Part shown: positions 17,690-26,251 of the stretch, one piece after another
How the letters are laid out: each line of letters opens with the position of its first letter
How positions within the stretch are numbered: position 1 is the first letter of the stretch
NCBI GenBank assembly: GCA_964501335.1
Contig: CAZCTC010000011.1
Coordinates: 94,118-158,117 of the forward strand
From: CAZCTC01 sp964501335
GTDB taxonomy: Bacteria > Chloroflexota > Anaerolineae > B4-G1 > SLSP01
Direction: 5' to 3'
Length of the DNA stretch: 64,000 bases
Translations under genes and position numbers: made by a program
The notes under the pieces: model-generated
The model's database searches: none
Seen by the model: the letters and a program-made list of their open reading frames with translations, nothing else
What the model was told of the DNA's origin: nothing

Positions 17690-18724
17690 ATGAACGAAGG
17701 AGCTTTACGTTGGAAGGCCCGGATCGGATCGATGAAGACGGCCGGTGGGATCATTTTGTTTTTTCTGGCCATAGGGCTTTTCTTTGCAGTCGACAATTTG
17801 CTCACTGCTATGAAAAATTCTCCTGAACCCCGAACCGTAACGGTGGCTCAGATTGTGAATGGCGAAGTCGGTCTGTCTGAGTATGTACGGGTGAAAGGGC
17901 TGGCTTCTCGCGAATCGGCTTACCGATCGACGGAAGACGGCAAAACGACAGATACTTACTATTTCCTGGTAGACAAGAAAGCCCAGAATGTGGTGGTGGT
18001 CCATTCTCCTGAGCCGGTTATCGTTTCCCTCAGCGATGAATATGACAATGTAACGGTGGAGGGGATGACCAGGAACGCCCCTTCCGGGATTCAGAATCTG
18101 ATCAAAGAGGACATCTCTGATTTTGAAGCCGACAATATGAATCTGACGGATTCTCCCATCATTTATGAAGGCCAAAAACCGTCCGATAAGATTTTCTCTC
18201 TGGTTCTGGTGTTGGGACTCGGCTTTTTTATGTTGCTCTGTATCGTACCCTTTTTCTTTCCGGGGACTGTTTTTGCCTCGTTGCCTTTGCCGGCCGTGCC
18301 CCCGGGTGATGCTCCCAGGTCCGGCACTCAGGCGACCGGGCGTTTCCTGCGGATGAAGTCGGGAGAATCCTGGGAACTGGGCCGGGGATCTCAGAAATTT
18401 GATAAGGCGGTGGCCAATCTGGTTCGTCGGGGAGAGCAGGGGCTGGCCATCTATATCCATCACATCGTCACCACGCGGAGCTATGGGGTGAAAATCTCGG
18501 AGAACCACTCGCATTGGGTGGTTTTCCTGGATCCTATGAATGTGAAGTCGGTAGAGGCCGGACGGCTTTACGGCTGGAGCGATCGGTGGGCGGTGCGGTT
18601 CCAGTATACAGACGAGCGGCAGAAGCCGGCCACCTTGATCGCCAGCTTCGGTTCGGCGGCGGAGCAGCTGGAGTGTGTGGCGCTGGTGAAGTTGTTGGGG
18701 TTGCCGTTTACTTCGGCGATGTAA
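17690..18724 (+). CDS. Two-TM membrane protein of unknown function
   Basis: A 344-residue protein with helices at about 18-40 and 167-192. Between them lies an extracytoplasmic domain of about 120 residues; after the second helix comes a cytoplasmic tail of about 150 residues (GRFLRMKSGESWELG, YIHHIVTTRSYGVKI). No named family is recognised. The general layout of a small domain, two helices and a PH-like tail is seen in bacterial membrane proteins of unknown role. AGGAGG sits 8 nt before ATG 17690; radC ends 30 nt upstream, so the two may be co-transcribed. Confidence 0.55.
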   Translation: MNEGALRWKARIGSMKTAGGIILFFLAIGLFFAVDNLLTAMKNSPEPRTVTVAQIVNGEVGLSEYVRVKGLASRESAYRSTEDGKTTDTYYFLVDKKAQNVVVVHSPEPVIVSLSDEYDNVTVEGMTRNAPSGIQNLIKEDISDFEADNMNLTDSPIIYEGQKPSDKIFSLVLVLGLGFFMLLCIVPFFFPGTVFASLPLPAVPPGDAPRSGTQATGRFLRMKSGESWELGRGSQKFDKAVANLVRRGEQGLAIYIHHIVTTRSYGVKISENHSHWVVFLDPMNVKSVEAGRLYGWSDRWAVRFQYTDERQKPATLIASFGSAAEQLECVALVKLLGLPFTSAM

Positions 18725-18990
18725 ATTTCCGGAAAAAGTTTATGTTTTTGCGCGCCGTCCGCGGCGCGCAAAAACATAAATAAAAAATTTGACCTGTGCG
18801 GTTAACCTGGAAAAGCGGGAGAAAAAAGCCGGTATTTTTGCGCGCATTCTGATGCGCGCAAAAATACAAACAAAAAATTTTCTCTTCCTGCTTCGCCCAG
18901 CGCGGCGTTTTTTACCGGGAAAGTACCCGTGGCGGGGCCCAAAAACCAATTTTATTCTATGCGGTTGTTCGTGGTTTGGGCTAACCGCCG
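18725..18990 (+). repeat. Two consecutive family A hairpins
   Basis: Hairpin 18739-18780 has 19-bp perfect arms (TTTATGTTTTTGCGCGCCG ...) with loop TCCG. After a variant left flank (CCTGTGCGGTTAACCTGGAA) comes hairpin 18832-18867 (arms GTATTTTTGCGCGCAT and ATGCGCGCAAAAATAC, loop TCTG) with A-rich tract and right flank to about 18950. Confidence 0.85.
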
Positions 18991-19150
18991 ATTTTTAACG
19001 TCCCGCAACAGGTTGTTGTCCGGCTCAAAGCGACGCGCGGTGCGAAGCAGGGGGAGAGAGTATTTTTGTTCATAATTTCGGCGGCTTTCTGAAGCCGCCG
19101 AAATTATGGTTTTTTTCTCAGACTAACCGTACATGGCGTTTTTCTCTTGT
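18991..19150 (-). repeat. Family A repeat in reverse orientation, hairpin flipped
   Basis: The flanks are the reverse complement of the family consensus (GTCCCGCAAC ... GCGACGCGCGGTGCGAAGCA ... GGGAGAGAGT), but the hairpin at 19071-19108 (arms CATAATTTCGGCGGCTT and AAGCCGCCGAAATTATG) still shows loop TCTG on the + strand. Confidence 0.8.
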
Positions 19151-19182
19151 GCCTTTCAGGTTGATTGCCCCAGTAAGGCTGA

Positions 19183-19530
19183 CTAACCCTTGTTGTAAGC
19201 GGTCCCCTCGATCATCACCAGACAATCATTGTCGAAGAACGCCGTTGTGGAAGTCATTCGGGCTGGATAGCCGTCTTTTTCAAAGTAGTCGAGGACGATT
19301 TTTTCCATTTCGGGAAGATCCTGGACGTTTTTCAGCCAGACATTGATTTTGACCAGACTGCTCAACGGCAGATCCAGCTCTGCCAGCGTTCTTTTCATTC
19401 CTTCCATGGCGTCTTTGAACTGTACGGCGAAGTTTTCACCGAACCCTCGATGGAGTCCCAGAAAAACGTAATCGCCGGCGACGACGGCTGAAGAATAACT
19501 GTAAGGGGTGGGGATTCTTTTGATCGACAT
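19183..19530 (-). CDS. RidA/YjgF-type enamine/imine deaminase family protein
   Basis: A 115-residue RidA-family (YER057c/UK114) protein. The family forms trimers that hydrolyse reactive 2-aminoacrylate and related enamines from PLP enzymes. Seen: the core VKINVWLKNVQDLPEME, the substrate-binding Arg in YPARMTST, and the C-terminal VMIEGTAY corresponding to the usual hydrophobic-IE-hydrophobic ending. Start with AGGAG upstream. It lies just upstream of, but opposite to, the ileS T-box; the archetype responds to isoleucine-pathway chemistry, so the neighbourhood is suggestive but unproven. Confidence 0.85.
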   Translation of the reverse strand: MSIKRIPTPYSYSSAVVAGDYVFLGLHRGFGENFAVQFKDAMEGMKRTLAELDLPLSSLVKINVWLKNVQDLPEMEKIVLDYFEKDGYPARMTSTTAFFDNDCLVMIEGTAYNKG

Positions 19531-19540
19531 GGTTTACTCC

Positions 19541-19890
19541 TGGATAAGATGGGGTAAGTGTAGTTCAGCTCTGGCATCTCGCAAATGGCTTTTTCTCTGT
19601 ACGACGCGACGCGCGGGATAGGTCCTCAGAGAATCGTGGTTGCCACATAAAATTGTCAAAAGGTGCCTTTTAATTTCCCCCTATCCCCCCTGCCCCCCTT
19701 TCCCCCGAGGGAAAGGGGGGATGATTAAGCATTTTGGGCGCGCTGTCGTAGACAGCGCGCCCAAAATGCAGTTAATATTCCCCTCTTTGTTTAGCATCCC
19801 GCTTGCGGGAGAAAAGGTGGGGCATATTAGGCAACTTAAGCTATTTGCGACAGCAATTGCCCGGAAAAAAGGGGAAGAAAAAGCCCATTT
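19541..19890 (+). repeat. Family A fragment joined to family B repeat, copy 2
   Basis: A reverse-oriented family A right flank (CGCAAATGGCTTTTTCTCTG ... GCGACGCGCGGGAT, 19580-19619) abuts a family B copy (19621-19880) matching 9936-10180. Its hairpin at 19729-19769 has arms GCATTTTGGGCGCGCTGTC and GACAGCGCGCCCAAAATGC, loop GTA; relative to copy 1 one T-A pair has become G-C on both arms. Confidence 0.8.
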
Positions 19891-19911
19891 TTTAATGAGA
19901 AACCGGTGAAC

Positions 19912-19939
19912 TTGACAGCTGTGTAGTTTCGGAGATAAT
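19912..19939 (+). promoter_or_regulatory. Sigma-A-type promoter of the ileS T-box transcript
   Basis: Consensus -35 TTGACA (19912-19917), a 16-bp spacer, and -10 GATAAT (19934-19939). It stands immediately upstream of the T-box structure. Confidence 0.8.
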
Positions 19940-19940
19940 G

Positions 19941-20217
19941 CGGGCGAATGGCGTTGATGGAGACGAGTAAGCGTGGGCCCGCGGCCACAGCGAATCCGGA
20001 AGGGTGGAAGCCGGATGCCGAAACTACACTGAAGATCCCTCCGAAGCTGCCCGCCAAACAGGAATCCATTTCCTCAGTAGACCGGGCCGGTTTGCCCCCC
20101 GTTAGCCGGGCTCGACGGTAATGGCCGTCGGCTGAGCGCTCCTGATTCAGGAGCAACCAGGGTGGTACCACGAGAGTCCGGCGCTCCCGTCCCTGCAAGG
20201 GATGGGAGCGTTTTTTA
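19941..20217 (+). promoter_or_regulatory. T-box riboswitch (tRNA-Ile) with transcription terminator
   Basis: A complete T-box leader. Stem I spans about 19945-20060; its specifier loop has the AGTA loop-E motif (around 19966) on the 5' side and, on the 3' side, GAAG then ATC (20035-20037), an isoleucine codon in the specifier position, followed by CCCTCCGAAGCTG. The T-box core AGGGTGGTACCACGAG (20159-20174) presents TGGT (20163-20166), complementary to tRNA ending ACCA, as expected for the A73 discriminator of tRNA-Ile. A terminator hairpin (CGCTCCCGTCCCT / AGGGATGGGAGCG, 20182-20210) with T6 (20211-20216) can compete with the antiterminator. Uncharged tRNA-Ile should therefore permit read-through into ileS. 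Confidence 0.95.
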
Positions 20218-20279
20218 TTTCCTTAAAAGTAACTCAGCTTGTTTCAAAGATGGCATTCCGCGGCTAATTTTCTATCTAT

Positions 20280-20440
20280 GAAGGCTGTTTTTAACGTCCC
20301 GCAAATGACTTTTCCCGGTATGAAGCGACGCGCCGGATGGGGGGAGGGAGTTTTTTTGTTTATGTTTTCGCGGGCTTCAGAAAGCCCGCGAAAACATGGA
20401 CTTTTTTCTCTGCGTTCCCGGCGCCTTTGCGGTGAAATCT
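20280..20440 (-). repeat. Family A repeat within the ileS leader
   Basis: Reverse-oriented flanks (AACGTCCCGCAAATGACTTT ... GGGGGAGGGAG) and a perfect hairpin at 20362-20397 (arms ATGTTTTCGCGGGCTT and AAGCCCGCGAAAACAT; loop CAGA on the + strand). It lies between the T-box terminator and the ileS start codon, so it is part of the read-through mRNA. Confidence 0.85.
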
Positions 20441-20507
20441 GAGTGAATTATGCGATATTGCCTTTTTTGTTTTAAATCGGATTTTCTGATTTTCTAAGGA
20501 GATAGAT

Positions 20508-23500
20508 ATGTTTAAAGCCGTCGTAACCCCGGTGGATTTTGTAAAGCAGGAACACGAAGTATTGGATTTCTGGAAAACCAATGAGATTTTTCAGAAGCTG
20601 CGCCGGCTGCGCGCCGGCAGCCCGCACTGGTCTTTCATCGACGGCCCGATCACGGCCAACAATCCGATGGGCGCTCATCATGCCTGGGGCCGCTCCTACA
20701 AGGATCTCTGGCAGCGCTTCTGGGCCATGCGCGGCCATGAATTGCGCTATCAAAACGGCTTCGACTGCCAGGGCCTGTGGGTCGAGGTGGAAGTCGAGAA
20801 ATCCAAGGGCTTTAAGAGCAAGCGCGATATTGAGTCCTACGGGCTGGACCGCTTTGTACTGGACTGCAAGGCCCGCGTTTTGACCTATGCGGCGCGCCAG
20901 ACCGAGCAGTCGATCCGTCTGGGCTACTGGATGGATTGGAACTCCCCGGAGATGCTGCGCGAGCTGGCCGAGCTGCTGCTGAAGGATGCGCAGCAGGAAG
21001 TGACGGTGGAGGGGCCCCACGGACCTGTTTCCGGGCCTGTGGAGCAGGTCGTCGGCCGGCTGGGACGGCCGGAGCTGGGCGGCTCCTATTTCACCTTCTC
21101 GACCGAGAACAATTACACCATCTGGAGCTTCCTCAAGAAGGTCTGGGAGAAGGGCTGGCTCTATCACGGTGAGGATGTCATGCCGTGGTGCTCTCGCTGC
21201 GCTACCGGGCTGAGCCAGCATGAAATCGTCACCGAGGGGTATCAGGAATTGACCCACGACTCGGTCGTGGTGCGGTTCCCGTTGCGCGAACGCGATCACG
21301 AGGCGCTGCTGGTCTGGACGACGACGCCCTGGACCTTGAGCAGCAATGTCGGCGCTGCGGTGGGGCCGGAGTTGACCTATCTCAAGGTGCGCGGAGCGGA
21401 CGGTTGGGTCTATTACCTTTCCGAAGGGACGGCCGGGCGCGTGCTCAAGGGCAAGTATGAAGTGCTGGGCCGCCTGAAGGGGGCGGAGATGGTCGGGTGG
21501 ACCTATGCCGGACCCTTCGACGATCTGCCTGCGGTCCGCGAAGCCGGCGTGCCGGATCAACACCGGGTGATCCCCTGGACGGCGGTCGGCGAAGAGGAAG
21601 GGACGGGTATCGTCCATATCGCGCCGGGCTGTGGTGCGGAAGACTTCCAGCTGGGCCGTGAGTTCGGGCTGACGGCGCTGGCGCCGTTGACGGAAGAGGG
21701 CGCTTTCCTGCCGTCGTTCGGCTGGCTGGCCGGGCGGGATGTGCACAGCGTGGCGCCCGACATTTTCAAGGCGCTGGAAACGAAGGAACGCCTTTACCGG
21801 GTCGATCCTTACGCTCACCGCTATCCCATCTGCTGGCGCTGCGCGACTCCGCTGGTCTTCCGACTGGTCGATGAGTGGTATATCAGCATGGGCAAGCTCT
21901 ACGACAAGCCGCGCGAAGAGGTCACCTTCGAGGAAAAAGAAGGCAGCCTGCGCTATCAGATCATGGATGTCGTCGATCAGATCAAATGGATTCCCGACTT
22001 CGGGTACGAGCGGGAGATGGACTGGCTGCGCAATATGTCCGACTGGATGATCTCCAAGAAGCGCTATTGGGGACTGGCGCTGCCGATCTGGGTCTGTCCC
22101 GACTGCCGGCATTATGAGGTGCTGGGCGATGAGGAAGAGTTGAAAGAGCGGGCCGTGGCCGGCTGGGAGGTTTTCGAGGGGCACACGCCGCATCGGCCGT
22201 ACGTCGATGCAATCAAGCTGGAATGCCCGAAGTGCGGCGGCACGATGAGCCGGATTCCCGATGTGGGCAATCCCTGGCTCGATGCGGGCAGTGTGGCCTA
22301 TTCCACGCTGGGATATCGCACCAACCGGAATTTCTGGGAAGAGTGGTTCCCGGCCGAGTGGATCAGCGAATCCTTCCCCGGGCAGTTCCGCAACTGGTTC
22401 TACAGCCTGATTACCATGAGCACCGTTTTCGAGCGGCGGGCGCCGACGAAGATCGTTCACGGTTACGCCACGCTGCTGGCTGAGGACGGCCGGGCGATGC
22501 ACAAATCGTGGGGCAATGCCATCTGGTTCGACGATGCGGCCGAGAAGATGGGCGTCGATACGATGCGCTGGCTCTATTTGAACCAGCGGTTGGATCAGAA
22601 TATGCTGTTCGGTTATAGCAAGGCCGATGAGACCCGGCGGCGTTTTATCATCCCGTTGTGGAATGTCTATGCCTTCTTTATTAACTATGCGCGGATCGAC
22701 GGCTGGGAGCCGCCGGCGGCTTTGCTCCGCCATGCTTCGCGCAAGGACGAGGGCCTTTTCCCGGTGGATGCGCCCTGGACGGAAGCGGCGGCGCCGACGG
22801 AGATCGATCGCTGGATCGTGGCCCGGCTCAAGGAGACGGTGGCGGCATTGACCCGTGGGCTGGAATCCTATTACCCGCTGGAAATCTCCACGCCGGCTGA
22901 GGCCTTCCTGGACGATTTGAGCAACTGGTATGTTCGCCGCAATCGCCGGCGTTTCTGGGGCCGGCGGGGCGCGAGCGCGGCGGCCGATGCGGACAAAGAG
23001 GCGGCCTATCAGACGCTTTACACGGTGTTGGTCACCTTTGCCAAGCTGTTGGCGCCGTTGACGCCCTTCCTGGCGGAGACTCTGTATCAAAATCTGGTGC
23101 GGAGCGCGGCGCCGGAGGCTCCCGAGAGCGTGCATCACTGTTTGTGGCCCGAGGCGGCGGCTTTGACGGAAGACGAAGCTCAGCTGGTCGAGACGATGGC
23201 GGCGGTGCGGCAGGCGGCGACGTTGGGCCATTCGGTGCGGGCGACGGGCAATCTCAAGGTGCGGCAGCCGTTGGGCCGGGCTCTGATTGCGGCGGAGGCG
23301 CGCCGGCGCGAGGCGCTGGGCCGGCTGCTGGAGTTGCTGGCCGACGAGTTGAATGTCAAAGAGGTCGGCTTTGTGGAACGGGAGAGCGATCTGGTGACCT
23401 ACAAGCTATTGCCGCTCAACAAGACGTTGGGGCCGCGCTTTGGAGCGCGCTTCCCCCTGGTCCGCAAGGCGCTGGCCGAGGTGGATGCGAGTGCGGCGGC

Positions 23501-23930
23501 GGCCCGGCTTCATGCCGGCGAGACGCTTTCGGTCACGCTGGAAGACGGCACGGTCGCCGAGCTGGCGCCGGAAGATGTGCTGATCCAGAGTCAGGCCCGC
23601 GAGGGGTACGGGGTGGCCGGCGAAGGCGGGTTGGTGGTGGCGCTGGATACCGCCATGACGCCGGAGCTGATCGCCGAAGGGCTGGCCCGCGAAGTGATCC
23701 GCCGGGTGCAGGATCTGCGCAAGGAGGCCGGTTACGAGTTGACCGATCGCGTCGTCGTGCAGGCCAAGGCGGACGGGGCACTGGCCGAGGCGTTGCAATC
23801 GTTCCGCGACCTGATCTCGGGCGAGGTTCTCGCCGACGTCGTCGAGTTGGTCGAGGCTCCCGAGGGCGATCAGAAGCTGGAGGACAAGGTCGAGGGTCAG
23901 GTGTTGGTCCTGGCCGTGCGGAAGGCGTAA
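20508..23930 (+). CDS. ileS: Isoleucyl-tRNA synthetase, type-2-like with altered HIGH motif
   Basis: A 1140-residue class I synthetase charging tRNA-Ile. AAGGAG lies 6 nt before ATG 20508. The Rossmann core begins WSFIDGPITANNPMGAHHAW: the usual HxGH is replaced by G55-A-H-H58 (GXHH). The second signature, normally KMSKS, reads M664-H-K-S (AMHKSWGN). The editing (CP1) domain includes VWTTTPWTLSSNVG; cysteine pairs CSRC and CWRC are present, but no C-terminal zinc finger like that of IleRS1 is seen. Length and sequence fit the IleRS2 (eukaryote-like) type. Known: IleRS2 enzymes resist mupirocin, and a subset carrying GXHH is reported as hyper-resistant; that this enzyme shares the property is inference. 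Expression is under T-box control. Confidence 0.95.
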   Translation: MFKAVVTPVDFVKQEHEVLDFWKTNEIFQKLRRLRAGSPHWSFIDGPITANNPMGAHHAWGRSYKDLWQRFWAMRGHELRYQNGFDCQGLWVEVEVEKSKGFKSKRDIESYGLDRFVLDCKARVLTYAARQTEQSIRLGYWMDWNSPEMLRELAELLLKDAQQEVTVEGPHGPVSGPVEQVVGRLGRPELGGSYFTFSTENNYTIWSFLKKVWEKGWLYHGEDVMPWCSRCATGLSQHEIVTEGYQELTHDSVVVRFPLRERDHEALLVWTTTPWTLSSNVGAAVGPELTYLKVRGADGWVYYLSEGTAGRVLKGKYEVLGRLKGAEMVGWTYAGPFDDLPAVREAGVPDQHRVIPWTAVGEEEGTGIVHIAPGCGAEDFQLGREFGLTALAPLTEEGAFLPSFGWLAGRDVHSVAPDIFKALETKERLYRVDPYAHRYPICWRCATPLVFRLVDEWYISMGKLYDKPREEVTFEEKEGSLRYQIMDVVDQIKWIPDFGYEREMDWLRNMSDWMISKKRYWGLALPIWVCPDCRHYEVLGDEEELKERAVAGWEVFEGHTPHRPYVDAIKLECPKCGGTMSRIPDVGNPWLDAGSVAYSTLGYRTNRNFWEEWFPAEWISESFPGQFRNWFYSLITMSTVFERRAPTKIVHGYATLLAEDGRAMHKSWGNAIWFDDAAEKMGVDTMRWLYLNQRLDQNMLFGYSKADETRRRFIIPLWNVYAFFINYARIDGWEPPAALLRHASRKDEGLFPVDAPWTEAAAPTEIDRWIVARLKETVAALTRGLESYYPLEISTPAEAFLDDLSNWYVRRNRRRFWGRRGASAAADADKEAAYQTLYTVLVTFAKLLAPLTPFLAETLYQNLVRSAAPEAPESVHHCLWPEAAALTEDEAQLVETMAAVRQAATLGHSVRATGNLKVRQPLGRALIAAEARRREALGRLLELLADELNVKEVGFVERESDLVTYKLLPLNKTLGPRFGARFPLVRKALAEVDASAAAARLHAGETLSVTLEDGTVAELAPEDVLIQSQAREGYGVAGEGGLVVALDTAMTPELIAEGLAREVIRRVQDLRKEAGYELTDRVVVQAKADGALAEALQSFRDLISGEVLADVVELVEAPEGDQKLEDKVEGQVLVLAVRKA

Positions 23931-24100
23931 GACTGGAAGACTGGAAGACTGGAAGACTGGAAGATAAGAGAAGAAACATTTTGTTGGCGGCTTTCTGAAG
24001 CCGCCAACAAAATGAATAAAAAACTCTCTTTGCCTACTCTGCGCGGCGGTTTGAGCCGAACAAAAGCTTTATGCGGGACGTTAACAGACCCACCACACAG
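23931..24100 (+). repeat. GACTGGAA octamer array and family A repeat after ileS
   Basis: Four 8-bp units GACTGGAA start right after the ileS stop (23931-23963). A hairpin follows at 23977-24014 (arms CATTTTGTTGGCGGCTT and AAGCCGCCAACAAAATG, loop TCTG), then AATAAAAAACTCTC and a right flank to GCGGGACGTTAAC (about 24085). Another GACTGGAAGA unit lies at 24105-24115. Confidence 0.8.
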
Positions 24101-24123
24101 ATCGAGACTGGAAGATTGGGGAT

Positions 24124-24163
24124 GCGCCGGCAACATTTACGGATGTTGCCGGCGCGTTTTGTT
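24124..24163 (+). terminator. Terminator-like hairpin downstream of ileS
   Basis: Arms GCGCCGGCAACAT and ATGTTGCCGGCGC (24124-24155) with loop TTACGG are followed by GTTTTGTT. It is a plausible rho-independent terminator for ileS. Confidence 0.5.
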
Positions 24164-24175
24164 GGGTGGGGGGTG

Positions 24176-24290
24176 GGCCCTCATCCTCCCCCTGACCCCC
24201 TCCTTCCCCCAACGAACACTATAGAACGGAGATTTGGTTTCCGAATGGCGCCTGCTTTATGGGGGAAGGAGGGGGGAGTGAGATGGTGCC
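24176..24290. repeat. C-rich/G-rich inverted repeat
   Basis: CCCCCTCCTTCCCCCA (24196-24211) pairs with TGGGGGAAGGAGGGGG (24260-24275) around a 48-bp spacer. It belongs to the same class as the inverted repeats at 1593, 11581, 15691 and 15841. Confidence 0.6.
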
Positions 24291-24568
24291 ATGTCGCCGG
24301 GGCGGCTCTGGAAAAGGCCAAAGAAAGTAGACAGCAGCAAGTAGGCAGTAGACAGCTTGTGTTGCTCTGGAAAAAGGCCATGTTTTGGTGCGCCTTCTGA
24401 GGCGCACCAAAACATAAACAAAAAAACTCTCTCTTCCGATCCAGCGCGTCGTGTTTTACGGGGAAAGGGCCATTTGCGGGACGTTACAAGGCCGGGGCCA
24501 TGCCATAAAGGCCTATTTTCAGGACAGAAAGTCATGCGGGGGGCGGCCCCGCGAAGGATGAAAATGGT
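24291..24568 (+). repeat. Family A left-end fragment plus full unit
   Basis: A left flank (24294-24319) switches to AAAGAAAGTAGACAG heptamers exactly as at 11318. A second, shortened left flank (GTTGCTCTGGAAAAAGGCC) leads to a perfect hairpin at 24380-24415 (arms ATGTTTTGGTGCGCCT and AGGCGCACCAAAACAT, loop TCTG), then a full right flank through CATTTGCGGGACGTTAC and TATTTTCAGGACAGAA. Confidence 0.85.
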
Positions 24569-24800
24569 TTTCTGGCGGGGTTCCCTGGGGCTTCACCCCA
24601 GGCTACCCTAAGGTCGCCCCGTTGGGGCTGAGAATGCTCGACAAGAAGGCGCCTGCTAATGCGGCGGAGGCAAAAAAAGGGGAAGAGGGGAATTTGCACG
24701 CCTTCTGAGGCGTGCAAATTCCCCCCCCCACAAATTCTCTTTTCCTATCCAGCGCGTCGCTTCTTACGGAGGAAGGATCATTTGCGGGATGCAAAAAGTC
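24569..24800 (+). repeat. Family C repeat, copy 2, fused to a family A right flank
   Basis: The module CCCCAGGCTACCCTAAGGTC and GGCTGAGAATGCTCGACAAG leads to hairpin 24687-24724 (arms GGGGAATTTGCACGCCT and AGGCGTGCAAATTCCCC, loop TCTG), then CACAAATTCTC and a family A right flank (CCAGCGCGTCGCTTCTTACG, CATTTGCGGGAT). The last 90 bp before the next gene show nothing beyond a ribosome binding site. Confidence 0.8.
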
Positions 24801-24888
24801 GTTTGTTAACGAAACAACTGAATTACCGTATAGATATAAAAACTCATGTATGGGAAGGAAATGAGGGGCTGCGGCAAAGGAGAGAACG

Positions 24889-26088
24889 ATGAAAAAGAGA
24901 TACGGATTGGGATGTATTTTACTTGTTGGATTGGCCGTTGTCGGATGGGCCTGCGGCTTTCTTTTTGTGGGGATTTTTGCTGAGGTCCTCATGAACGAGC
25001 CTCCCGCTACCGGCCATTTCATATCTGAGTTTGTACCGAACGGAGACGCTCTTTATTTTGGGGCGGGTCAGCGCCTTTATCGACTCAACACATTGGACAA
25101 CTCTTTAGATCAGATTGTTTGCCGGGAAGGCTGGCTTTTTGGCCGTCCTGCCGTCACCGAGGCGGGAGTTGTCGTTCAATTGGAGCAGAATTTTCGGGGC
25201 ACTGAGATTATAGGGTTGGTAAATCCTCAAACTTCCAGTTTTACCTGGGAGGTCACGGGGACTCAGGGGATCGTAAGGAATTCTGATGAGACTTTTGCCG
25301 TTTCTGGGAGGGCCGTCGTAGGGTATTGGGGTAAATCCGAGATGGCCGGCCTTGAAAGCTATGATTTGACGACCGGCAGGCTGTTATGGAAAACCGAACC
25401 GGATGAATTACCGCTTATTCCCGGTGCAATTTTTGAGAATGATCGTTTGTGGTACCGCGTCCAAACGGCTGGTGACAGTTCTGATGAGATTTCAACTCAG
25501 CTCGCTTCTGTTGATTTGGAGACCGGAGAGGTTGACTTGCTATTGGGCCGGTCGGACCGGATCCTGGAGGAGTTATTGTGGGTCGATGAGCAATGGCTGA
25601 TCCTTTTGGAAAGAAGGGAAGGACAGGCCCGTTATTTTGCCGTGCGGAGAAATCAACCAGATGTGGTGGCCTGGGAGAACGATTGGAAGGCATCGGTGGA
25701 TTCTGGAGCCTGGGGCGTGATGCGGGAAGGCGATTATTTGATCATGGCGACAGGGGGCGGGGTATCCGCTTTGCGAATCAACGATGGGACTTCGGCATGG
25801 CATGTGGATGAGAAGAGTGCTGTTTCCGGAAAAGCCGTTCACCCAGATAAAATTTTCCTTTTCGAGGGACAGGGGCCCGCGGTTGCGCGTGAGGTATGGG
25901 CTGTGGATGTCGTTTCGGGAGAGGTGATCTGGAAACGGCCCGAGAATATCTGGACGACTTTTCTGATCTACCAGGGGCGGGTGTATGTCAATGATTTGCT
26001 TGCGGTGGAAGTGTGGAATTTGCAGACCGGGGATTTGATCGTAAGGATTCCGGTGGACAGTGCTTATCAATACTATGAAGATGATTGA
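24889..26088 (+). CDS. Membrane-anchored PQQ-like beta-propeller protein
   Basis: A 399-residue protein: one N-terminal hydrophobic helix (residues 7-34, possible but non-canonical lipobox GWAC), then outward-facing propeller blades of the PQQ_2/PQQ-like type (LESYDLTTGRLLWKTEP, SALRINDGTSAWHVDEK, VWAVDVVSGEVIWKRPE, VWNLQTGDLIVRIP). No quinoprotein dehydrogenase active site is recognised, so a scaffold or sensor role is more likely than catalysis. AAAGGAG precedes the start. Base composition appears more AT-rich than the neighbouring ileS and kinase genes. Confidence 0.7.
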   Translation: MKKRYGLGCILLVGLAVVGWACGFLFVGIFAEVLMNEPPATGHFISEFVPNGDALYFGAGQRLYRLNTLDNSLDQIVCREGWLFGRPAVTEAGVVVQLEQNFRGTEIIGLVNPQTSSFTWEVTGTQGIVRNSDETFAVSGRAVVGYWGKSEMAGLESYDLTTGRLLWKTEPDELPLIPGAIFENDRLWYRVQTAGDSSDEISTQLASVDLETGEVDLLLGRSDRILEELLWVDEQWLILLERREGQARYFAVRRNQPDVVAWENDWKASVDSGAWGVMREGDYLIMATGGGVSALRINDGTSAWHVDEKSAVSGKAVHPDKIFLFEGQGPAVAREVWAVDVVSGEVIWKRPENIWTTFLIYQGRVYVNDLLAVEVWNLQTGDLIVRIPVDSAYQYYEDD

Positions 26089-26091
26089 GTT

Positions 26092-26165
26092 TTTATTCAT
26101 TTTTCGGCGGCTTTCTGAAGCCGCCGAAAAATGTTTTTCTCTTGTTTCCGGGCTAACCGCACAGG
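26092..26165 (-). repeat. Short family A repeat, reverse flank
   Basis: Ten bases after the stop codon lies a perfect hairpin at 26098-26133 (arms CATTTTTCGGCGGCTT and AAGCCGCCGAAAAATG, + strand loop TCTG), then GTTTTTCTCTTGTTTCCGGG and CTAACCGCACAGG, the reverse complement of the variant left flank. The T-run suggests it could terminate the propeller gene. Confidence 0.75.
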
Positions 26166-26251
26166 TAGCAAAACTCCCCTCTCGTTAGGAAGCCCGCGGT
26201 TTTGTAGTACAATAACTCTGCGGAAATTTTGGGCCGGGCGGGAAAGGCTTC

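Noticed and set aside
20472..23231. Very long open frame (919 codons) antisense to ileS
   Set aside because: The opposite strand encodes a complete synthetase with all motifs; the antisense frame has no recognisable domain and is a by-product of GC-rich codon usage. The same holds for frames antisense to the kinase (26372-27979) and the mocR-like gene (54467-56278).
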